From: Thermanaerothrix sp034436175
GTDB taxonomy: Bacteria > Chloroflexota > Anaerolineae > Anaerolineales > Anaerolineaceae
Direction: 5' to 3'
Length of the DNA: 64,000 bases
Assembly: GCA_964427505.1 (NCBI GenBank)
Contig: CAYRUO010000005.1
Span: 62,001 to 126,000 of the forward strand
Part shown: positions 58,052 to 64,000 of the stretch, in pieces
How the letters are laid out: each line of letters opens with the position of its first letter
How positions within the stretch are numbered: position 1 is the stretch's first letter
The notes under the pieces: generated by a model
What the model saw: the letters and a program-made list of their open reading frames with translations, nothing else
What the model was told of the DNA's origin: nothing
The model's database searches: none
Made by a program: the position numbers and the translations under genes

Positions 58052-59006
58052 GGGGCTCAAACTCCTTCCAACAGGCTACAAAGTGATTTTTCTCCACCTC
58101 GATAAAGGGCGGCTCTTCCAAACAGCGCTCATAAGCCAGAGGACAGCGATCACGGAAACGACAACCGGAAGGGGGATTCAGAAGCAGAGGGGGATTGCCC
58201 GGTATGCCCTGTAACCGCTTTTCGGCGTAGCGCACACCCACTTCAGGTAGGGACGAAATAAGCAGTCGCGTATAGGGGTGACGCGGAGATTCGATAATGG
58301 ATTTCGTAGGAGCCTTTTCAGCCAGAACACCTGCATACATAATGAGGATGGTGTCGGCAATTTGGTATAAGATTGAGATATCGTGGGTAATCACGATCAG
58401 GTTATTGACAAACTGGCGGTCGCGGAATTCCACCAACATCTCGGCCACGGCTTTCTGCGTGGCTACATCTAACGCTGAAGTAATTTCATCCGCAATCAGA
58501 AGGGAGGGGTTGAGCAGGGAAGAAATTACCATGACCATACGCTGCTTCATTCCCCCGGAAAGTTCAATGGGGTACATATTGAGGACATCGTGAGGTAGGG
58601 CGACGAGATCCAGTCGTCGTTTTAACTCCGGTAATACTTCCTTGTAATCCACCCCGCGAGATTCGAGCAATTCCTGGGTCATTTTCCCAATCTTCCGGAT
58701 GGGGTTCATGGCGTTCATGGCATATTGGGGGATTAGCGAAACCTTGCGGAAGCGGTAAGTGTTCATCTTTTCGCTATCCCAAATGGGCAGTTCTTCCCCA
58801 TCCAAGAGCACGCGCCCGGCGACGTATTTCATCGGTGGAAAGAGCACGATGAGACTGTGCCCCAGCGTTGTCTTGCCGCATCCCGATTCGCCAGCCAAGC
58901 CCATGATTTCACCATCGGTGATCTGGAACGTTGCATGTTCTAACGCGTGAACATCCCCACGCAGGGTCTGGTAATAAACCGTCAGATTCTCTACGCTTAA
59001 AGCCAT
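58044..59006 (-). CDS. Opp-type ABC transporter ATPase (OppD-like)
   Basis: A 320-residue ATPase. Walker A GESGCGKTTLG, signature LSGGMKQRMVMV and Walker B LLIADEITSALD are present. The C-terminal SGCRFRDRCPLAYERC cysteines match the same family extension as in the OppF-like gene. The two ATPases normally act as a heterodimer under the OppB/OppC permeases. The gene starts 3 bases after the permease gene upstream. Confidence 0.92.
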   Translation of the reverse strand: MALSVENLTVYYQTLRGDVHALEHATFQITDGEIMGLAGESGCGKTTLGHSLIVLFPPMKYVAGRVLLDGEELPIWDSEKMNTYRFRKVSLIPQYAMNAMNPIRKIGKMTQELLESRGVDYKEVLPELKRRLDLVALPHDVLNMYPIELSGGMKQRMVMVISSLLNPSLLIADEITSALDVATQKAVAEMLVEFRDRQFVNNLIVITHDISILYQIADTILIMYAGVLAEKAPTKSIIESPRHPYTRLLISSLPEVGVRYAEKRLQGIPGNPPLLLNPPSGCRFRDRCPLAYERCLEEPPFIEVEKNHFVACWKEFEPHA

Positions 59007-59009
59007 GGT

Positions 59010-59861
59010 TTATATCTCACGTAGTTTAGGATTAAAGATTTCGTCCAATCCCACGTTCATGCTATAAAGAGCACCGACAATGGCTGTAATGGCTAAGCCG
59101 GGGGGGACAAACCACCACCACATGCCAAGAGGTAAGGCACCCCATAGGACGGCGTACTGCATCATCAGTCCCAGGGATATCGTATTGGTCGGGCCTAAGC
59201 CAATAAAATCCAAGGTGGCGGCGGTGAGAATAGCCCCCCCGAATTGTAGAATGAAGACCAGCACTAAGTAAGACATCATATTGGGGGCAATTTCATCGCG
59301 GATGATCCTGAGTGAGGTCATGCCGCTTAATCGGGCTAGATCCACAAAGTCTCGGGAACGGAGGGAGAACGTTTGCGCACGGATAGCGCGGGCGGCCCAG
59401 GGCCAAGCCGTTAATCCAATGAATAGGCATTCCATGAGCAGACTGCGGACTTGTAAGTAGGCGGCAATGATCAGTAGAACGGCTAGGGTGGGAATCACGA
59501 GGACAATGTTCGTGAAGGCATTAAGAATTTCATCCACCACGCCGCCGCGGTATCCGGCAGTGAAGCCGATAAGCATCCCCATCAGGGTACCCAATCCACC
59601 CCCCAGTAGACCGACGATAAACGTTGCCCGTAAGCCGTGAACGAATTGCGAGAAAACATCTTGCCCGAAAAAGGTCGTGCCAAACCAGTATTTTGCGGAA
59701 GGCGGTTCGGCGCCTAGCGGGCTGGCGTAGTCCATCGGGCGATATTTAGCAAACGTAGGTCCAATTAAGGCGAGGAGAAGGAAGCCCAGGATGATTCCAC
59801 TTCCGATAACGAGTTTCCTGTTGCGCAAGGTGAAATAGAGGAGTTCACTCCGCTTAATCAT
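59010..59861 (-). CDS. Opp-type ABC permease (OppC-like)
   Basis: A 283-residue permease with about six helices. The N-terminal OppC region (IGSGIILGFLLLALIGPTFA) is followed by the BPD-type core with WAARAIRAQTFSLRSRDFVDLARLSGM, the EAA loop that docks the ATPases (quoted in part: ARLSGM). The start overlaps the oppB-like stop by 4 bases. Confidence 0.9.
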   Translation of the reverse strand: MIKRSELLYFTLRNRKLVIGSGIILGFLLLALIGPTFAKYRPMDYASPLGAEPPSAKYWFGTTFFGQDVFSQFVHGLRATFIVGLLGGGLGTLMGMLIGFTAGYRGGVVDEILNAFTNIVLVIPTLAVLLIIAAYLQVRSLLMECLFIGLTAWPWAARAIRAQTFSLRSRDFVDLARLSGMTSLRIIRDEIAPNMMSYLVLVFILQFGGAILTAATLDFIGLGPTNTISLGLMMQYAVLWGALPLGMWWWFVPPGLAITAIVGALYSMNVGLDEIFNPKLREI

Positions 59862-60856
59862 GCCGACTCTCCCACCATACCCCTTCGTGTGCGTGGGTCA
59901 ACCACGAGGTAGGCGATGTCAATCATAAAATTGGCGATTAAGACCCCTAAGATAATAAAGAGGAAACAACCCTGAATCAGAAAGTAATCCTGATTCTGGA
60001 TCGCGGCTAGAAGCAGATAACCGATGCCGGGGTAGGAGAAAACGACCTCGGTGACCAGTGCTCCCGCCACAATAACCCCTAACTTAAGCGCTAAACCGGT
60101 AATTTGGGGCAGGATGGCATTGTTGAAGGCGTATCTCCGAATCAGGCGCTTAGGGGCTCCGAGGGCGGTCAGATAACGAGAATATTCGGCCTCTAATTCG
60201 TAAATGATCATGTTGCGCATTCCGATCGCCCAACCCCCAAATTCGATGATGAAAAGTGAGGCAAACGGGAGGAACCAGTGGTGAAGCAAATCGAGCAAAA
60301 AAGCCCAAGACCAAGTTGGGCGTAAGGAAAAACTATAAGCCCCGGCAATGGGAAACCATCCCAAGACAATTCCGAAGAACCAGGCCAACAGAATGCCCAG
60401 CCACATGTAGGGGGTGGCGGTCAAAATGTAACTAAGGGGGAGGATGAAATTATCCAGACGTTTAGCCCGTGCCGCGATAGCCCCAAAATGATTGCCGGCG
60501 TACCACCCTAGAAGGATGGATGGAACGAGTAGAAACACGTCGTAAGGAACGGCACGCTTTAGAACATCCACGACCGGGGTGGGAAAAAGATAGGTGCTGA
60601 TGCCCAGATTGCCCTGGAAGAGTGCTTTCCAAAAGTTGAGATATTGTTGCCACAAGGGAAGATCAAGGCCAAACAGACGTGCGTAATAGTCGTACATCAT
60701 TTGGATTGCCGAGGCGTTGGAGGCTACCGAGACGCGTGCCAACATGTTGCGAATCGGATCACCGGGCATGAAGCGCGGAATGAGCCAATCAATCGTGACG
60801 GCAAGAAAAAATGTCAGCGTGTAAATCAGTATTTTGCGTGTCAAATACCGCCGCAT
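59858..60856 (-). CDS. Opp-type ABC permease (OppB-like)
   Basis: A 332-residue permease with six predicted helices and the OppB N-terminal segment RKILIYTLTFFLAVTIDWLI. The cytoplasmic loop YLTALGAPKRLIRRYAFNN is the EAA motif. The insert AYSFSLRPTWSWAFLLDLLHHWF is typical of sugar-type Opp permeases in Thermotogae and Chloroflexota, by my recollection. CAGGAGCC precedes the ATG. A long hairpin separates it from the binding-protein gene upstream. Confidence 0.9.
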   Translation of the reverse strand: MRRYLTRKILIYTLTFFLAVTIDWLIPRFMPGDPIRNMLARVSVASNASAIQMMYDYYARLFGLDLPLWQQYLNFWKALFQGNLGISTYLFPTPVVDVLKRAVPYDVFLLVPSILLGWYAGNHFGAIAARAKRLDNFILPLSYILTATPYMWLGILLAWFFGIVLGWFPIAGAYSFSLRPTWSWAFLLDLLHHWFLPFASLFIIEFGGWAIGMRNMIIYELEAEYSRYLTALGAPKRLIRRYAFNNAILPQITGLALKLGVIVAGALVTEVVFSYPGIGYLLLAAIQNQDYFLIQGCFLFIILGVLIANFMIDIAYLVVDPRTRRGMVGESA

Positions 60857-60932
60857 GCAGGGCTCCTGGGGCTGAGGGGATAAAGATATTTTAGTGGGTC
60901 AAAACGTTTTAAGATGACGAAAATATTGGGTT

Positions 60933-60969
60933 GGGATGCCGCTTCCCCTTCTATGGGAAGCGGCATCCC
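60933..60969 (-). other. Intercistronic hairpin between binding-protein and permease genes
   Basis: A perfect 15-bp inverted repeat, GGGATGCCGCTTCCC at 60933-60947 and its complement at 60955-60969, with a 7-base loop. It lies 14 bases after the binding-protein stop. No pure T run follows on the minus strand (AACCCAATATTTT). Such hairpins often protect the upstream mRNA and reduce, without ending, downstream expression, giving more binding protein than permease. Confidence 0.75.
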
Positions 60970-60983
60970 TCAGACAGTGTGGC

Positions 60984-62786
60984 TTAAGGCTGTGCTACCG
61001 GCTTCAGGTTGATCAAGGTTTGCAGACCGCCCATCTGCCAGTAACCCGACCACGTGGTGGGCAGGGAGACAGGGTTCTTTTCATTCGGCCAATTGGTCCA
61101 GGTGGTCTCCGTCCATTGTGCCCATAGACCGTTGTACCACAACGGGATCACCGGCATCTCGGTGAGCATAAGTTCCTGGATCTTGCTGGTTGCGGCCTTC
61201 ATACCGGCTTCATCCGTGGTCGGTACACGGGCGAGGGCATCCACCAGGTCGAACATTTGCTGGTTGACGTAGCGCCCGAAGTTACCGGCCTGCATTTGTT
61301 CCTGGATCGGGTGCCGGAAGAGCAGGTTGTAGAGCGTCCAGGGTGTATTGCTCATCTGAGCCCAGTTGTTGAGGGTCATGTCGAAGGTGCCGCCTTGCAA
61401 GGCTGTGTTCCAGGCGCCGTAATCGGGGTAGGCAGCTTGGATGTTGATCCCGGCGGCCTGTGCGCTGGAGGCGATGATGTCAATGGCCGCCATCCAGTCG
61501 GTCCACCCGTTCGGGCAGGTCACCTGGAGTTCAATCTTGGAGCCATCTGGCGCTTCCACGAAACCGTCACCGTTGACATCCTTATAGCCGGCTTCGGCAA
61601 GCATTTGCTTAGCCTTGGCGGTATCGAAGGTGTAACCCAAGCGGGCAATGACGTCCGGGTCATCGTATTTACTCATCGTGGGGAGCAGTCCAGAGGGGCT
61701 GGCGGCCTTGACCAGGTTGGCGTAAGCCACATTGACGATAGAAGGCACATCAATCGCGAAGGCAAGGGCGCGGCGGAACTTCGGGTCATCCATAGGTTTC
61801 TTGGTGGTGTTCAGGAAGAGCACGGCGGTGTTAGCCGAGAGCATGTAAGGTGCCTTCTCGTAAAAGGTCTTGACGTAGCCCTTCTCGGCCAGGGTGGCGA
61901 TGCCGGGGAGGAAGTTGTTGCTCAGGTCCAGTTCGCCCTTGACCACCATACCCAGGGCAACGTTGTTGCTCGACACGCGGATATCCACAATGTATTTAGG
62001 TGCCGGTTTGCCAAAGATGGGAATTCCCCACCAATTCTCATTTCGCACCCAGACGTTGCGATCCTCAGCGTGGGTGAGGTACAAATAGGCGCCAGAACCA
62101 ACCGGTTTTTCATTCGCGCCCGTGGTAATTTCCTCCTCGGTGCGATTCTCCCATAGATGTTTGGGAACGATAGGCAGGTTAAAGAGGTAATTTTCCCATT
62201 CCTGGTAGAGCGGGTCGTTGAAGGTCAACTTGAGTGTGGTGTCATTCACAATGGTGACGTCGGTCAGGCCGGTATTGGTCCAGAGCGGTGAGAACCATAG
62301 GGCGGGATATTTCTTACCCAATTCCAATGTGAATTTGACGTCTTCGGCGGTCAAGGGCTGACCATCGCTCCACGTCAAGCCTTTGCGCAGGGTGACTTCA
62401 TAGGTAGTGGGGTCCGTCCATTCGCCTTTTTCGGCCAACCAGGGGATGAACTTATCCGTTAGAGGATCATAGTTGAACAGGAACTCATAGACGAACCCAA
62501 TGGTTCCGGTGGCGTTGGCCAACATTCCCGGCTGGAAGGGGTTCCAGGTCGAGGGTGGACCCCAGGCGGCGCCGCTGACATAGATGGTTTCATTGCGCGG
62601 GTAGGTGGTTGGAGCGGCTTGACCGGTGGGCGTTACCTCAACCACCTGGGTTTGGATGACGGTTTTCTCGACCTCCACGGTTTCAATGATTTTCTCGGGA
62701 GTGGGGGTGGCTGCCGGACCACAAGCCGCCAAGAGCAGGCTGGCCAGGATCAGCACAGTGAAGACAGATAGGGCAAGCTTACGCAT
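60984..62786 (-). CDS. Family-5 ABC substrate-binding lipoprotein
   Basis: A 600-residue extracellular binding protein (SBP_bac_5). The signal peptide ends at a lipobox (LASLLLAACGP), followed by a Thr/Pro/Glu tether. The core has TYEVTLRKGLTWSDGQPLTA, the family marker, and FRRALAFAIDVPSIVNVAY. The family binds peptides or, in many thermophiles and Chloroflexota, oligosaccharides. LacI regulation next door favours a carbohydrate (inference). GGAGAAAGGA precedes the ATG. It is the first gene of the operon. Confidence 0.92.
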   Translation of the reverse strand: MRKLALSVFTVLILASLLLAACGPAATPTPEKIIETVEVEKTVIQTQVVEVTPTGQAAPTTYPRNETIYVSGAAWGPPSTWNPFQPGMLANATGTIGFVYEFLFNYDPLTDKFIPWLAEKGEWTDPTTYEVTLRKGLTWSDGQPLTAEDVKFTLELGKKYPALWFSPLWTNTGLTDVTIVNDTTLKLTFNDPLYQEWENYLFNLPIVPKHLWENRTEEEITTGANEKPVGSGAYLYLTHAEDRNVWVRNENWWGIPIFGKPAPKYIVDIRVSSNNVALGMVVKGELDLSNNFLPGIATLAEKGYVKTFYEKAPYMLSANTAVLFLNTTKKPMDDPKFRRALAFAIDVPSIVNVAYANLVKAASPSGLLPTMSKYDDPDVIARLGYTFDTAKAKQMLAEAGYKDVNGDGFVEAPDGSKIELQVTCPNGWTDWMAAIDIIASSAQAAGINIQAAYPDYGAWNTALQGGTFDMTLNNWAQMSNTPWTLYNLLFRHPIQEQMQAGNFGRYVNQQMFDLVDALARVPTTDEAGMKAATSKIQELMLTEMPVIPLWYNGLWAQWTETTWTNWPNEKNPVSLPTTWSGYWQMGGLQTLINLKPVAQP

Positions 62787-62856
62787 GGTTCCTTTCTCCT
62801 TTCTTCCGGTTCACGTACACATGTAGGGGTTTACATTGGGATGACGTGTGGAAAAT

Positions 62857-62880
62857 TTATGGACTTCTCGTGATGAACAT
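62857..62880 (-). other. Possible 7-codon leader minigene with strong Shine-Dalgarno sequences
   Basis: On the minus strand, AGAGGAGGTGATC (62893-62905) and CCAGGAGGAG (62881-62890) precede an ATG at 62880 that opens a 7-codon frame ending in TAA at 62857. Spacing is not ideal for either site (about 17 and 0 bases). It lies in the leader of the binding-protein gene. Chance purine richness is possible. Confidence 0.3.
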
Positions 62881-62931
62881 CTCCTCCTGGCTGATCACCT
62901 CCTCTAAAATTTTTTGAAGAACCATCGCGTT

Positions 62932-62947
62932 TTGAGAGCGCTCCCAA
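62932..62947 (-). promoter_or_regulatory. LacI-type operator upstream of the transporter operon
   Basis: TTGAGAGC-GCTCCCAA is a 16-base palindrome with one mismatch and the central GAGCGCTC typical of LacI-family sites. It lies 146 bases before the binding-protein ATG and 24 bases after the LacI stop, so the local regulator is the likely ligand. Confidence 0.7.
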
Positions 62948-62970
62948 TTCGCGGCAAGAAATTTCATTGC

Positions 62971-64000
62971 TTATCCCGGACTGCGTCGTTTGAGAGCGCC
63001 GCACGAATCGCGTACCACCAGTTCGGTGTCCATAATGACCCGTCGTGGGGGTTGGACGCCGTTTTCAATTAAATCGAGCAAGATCTCAACCGCTTTAAAG
63101 CCCAAGGGCGCAATCGGTTGACGTACTGTAGTGAGGGGTGGGGTGGCGGTGGAGGCAAACGGCAGATCGTCGAAACCCACAACCGCAATATCCTCCGGGA
63201 TGCGCAAGCCGGCTTCGCGAATGGCGCGCATGGCACCGATGGCCATGGCGTCTGAGGCGGCAAAGACGGCATCTGGCCGTGTCGGGAGCAGGCTCTGCAT
63301 GGCGTAGTAGCCTCCCGCTTCGGTAAAATCTCCTTCCACGATCAGTGATGGATCAACTTTTCGTCCCCGCTCCAGTAGGGCCCGGGTATAGCCCTCTTTG
63401 CGATCTATGCTTACGGTGGAGTTATCGGGACCGGCAATGGTGGCGATGCGCTGATACCCCAGGCGGATTAAGTGGCTCACCGCATTATAGGCGGCATTGA
63501 CGTTATCCACATCAATGTAACTGATCCCATCCGGATTGAAGGGGCGGCCGATCACCACCAAGGGGATGTTTGAAGCAAGTAGGCGATCCATCAATTGGTC
63601 CCCAATTTGGCCGGATTGAAGTAGGATGCCGTCCAACAAACCGCGGCGTGAAATGCGTGGGTAGATTTTGGTCTCGTCGTCTGCGCTGCTGACCAGAAAG
63701 AGCGCCAAAGTGTAGTTGTAGTGGTTGCAGGCTTGAGCAATACCCTGCGTTAGGCGCGGAAAATAGGGGTCGCTGAAGAAAGAACTGACGCTCCGTGGCA
63801 GTACCAGTCCCAGCATTAGGGAGCGCTGTGAGGCCAGGGTACGCGCGGCCGCATTGGGGTGGTAGCCGGTTTGGCGAATAACCTCTAATACGCGTCGGCG
63901 TACTTCTTCACGCACATTGGGATGATCATTGAGGACGCGTGAGACGGTAGAGCGCGAAACACCGGCTTGGCGGGCAATGTCTTCGAGGGTCAGGTTGGAC
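62971..64000 (-). CDS. LacI-family regulator, N-terminus cut by the window end
   Basis: At least 342 residues are visible. The helix-turn-helix is present at the window edge (LTLEDIARQAGVSRSTVSRV, then LNDHPNVREEV), so only the first few residues are missing. The hinge NAAARTLASQRS and the periplasmic-binding-protein-like sensor follow (LGLVLPRSVSS, GRPFNPDGISYIDVDN, GPDNSTVSIDRKEGY, VVGFDDLPFA). It probably represses the Opp-type operon just downstream through the operator at 62932 and releases on sugar binding. Confidence 0.93.
   Translation of the reverse strand, partial: SNLTLEDIARQAGVSRSTVSRVLNDHPNVREEVRRRVLEVIRQTGYHPNAAARTLASQRSLMLGLVLPRSVSSFFSDPYFPRLTQGIAQACNHYNYTLALFLVSSADDETKIYPRISRRGLLDGILLQSGQIGDQLMDRLLASNIPLVVIGRPFNPDGISYIDVDNVNAAYNAVSHLIRLGYQRIATIAGPDNSTVSIDRKEGYTRALLERGRKVDPSLIVEGDFTEAGGYYAMQSLLPTRPDAVFAASDAMAIGAMRAIREAGLRIPEDIAVVGFDDLPFASTATPPLTTVRQPIAPLGFKAVEILLDLIENGVQPPRRVIMDTELVVRDSCGALKRRSPG

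Noticed and set aside
61257..62156. 299-codon frame on the plus strand inside the binding-protein gene
   Set aside because: It is antisense to a well-supported lipoprotein gene and its residues follow the complement of that coding sequence; no domain or ribosome-binding site supports it.

Overview
The window looks like part of a chromosome from a member of the Chloroflexota, probably an Anaerolineae-type anaerobe or microaerophile. This is an inference from gene style only: a GatZ/LacD/PfkB sugar locus, a LacI-controlled Opp-type transporter, a pyrF-pyrE fusion, TPR-linked glycosyltransferases, and a large combined type III-B/type I-B cas locus. GC content is moderate. I see no transposase, integrase, rRNA or CRISPR array.

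Layout. 1-4.1 kb (+): two-component genes: a truncated PAS/kinase-like protein with a degenerate catalytic core, an OmpR-type regulator and a large GAF/PAS kinase. 4.1-9.4 kb (-): an FGE-fold protein and three glycosyltransferases, two of them TPR-linked. 9.6-19.6 kb (+): an M23 peptidase-like gene followed by a compact chemotaxis operon (cheA, C, D, Y, B, R, an HDOD gene, two cheX paralogs, a ParA-type ATPase, cheW). No receptor gene is present. CheA carries an inserted MshEN-like domain. 20.0-22.5 kb: tandem alanine-dehydrogenase-like paralogs, then tRNA-Lys(TTT) with a promoter and a terminator.

22.6-39.5 kb (+): one cas transcription unit starting from a near-consensus promoter. The order is a CARF-LuxR regulator, cmr1-6, a Card1/Can2-type CARF nuclease, a 53-codon ORF, cas8b-cas7-cas5-cas3 (type I-B), cas6, cas1, cas2 and cas4. 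The type III polymerase keeps GGDD but lacks the HD domain, so its output is probably cyclic oligoadenylate, read by the nuclease and perhaps by the promoter-proximal CARF regulator. A Cas11 start inside cas8b is likely.

39.5-46.7 kb: small membrane and metal-protein genes. One is a probable selenoprotein: an in-frame TGA in a GC-U-PP motif is followed at once by a strong SECIS-like hairpin. A DUF2085 protein and a NarL-type two-component pair follow. On the opposite strand is a redox operon with a PCYCGC lipoprotein, two CuA-type cupredoxins (one fused to cytochrome c) and a NosR/NapH-like polyferredoxin, without NosZ or an oxidase subunit I.

46.9-52.2 kb (+): a DeoR-regulated ketohexose-phosphate locus (class I aldolase, MFS carrier, PfkB kinase, GatZ-family protein). 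52.2-57.0 kb (+): the pyrimidine operon pyrC-pyrB-pyrFE-pyrD behind a leader with a terminator/antiterminator arrangement. 57.0-64 kb (-): an Opp-type ABC transporter with its lipoprotein binding protein and a LacI regulator cut by the window end; a LacI-type operator lies between them.
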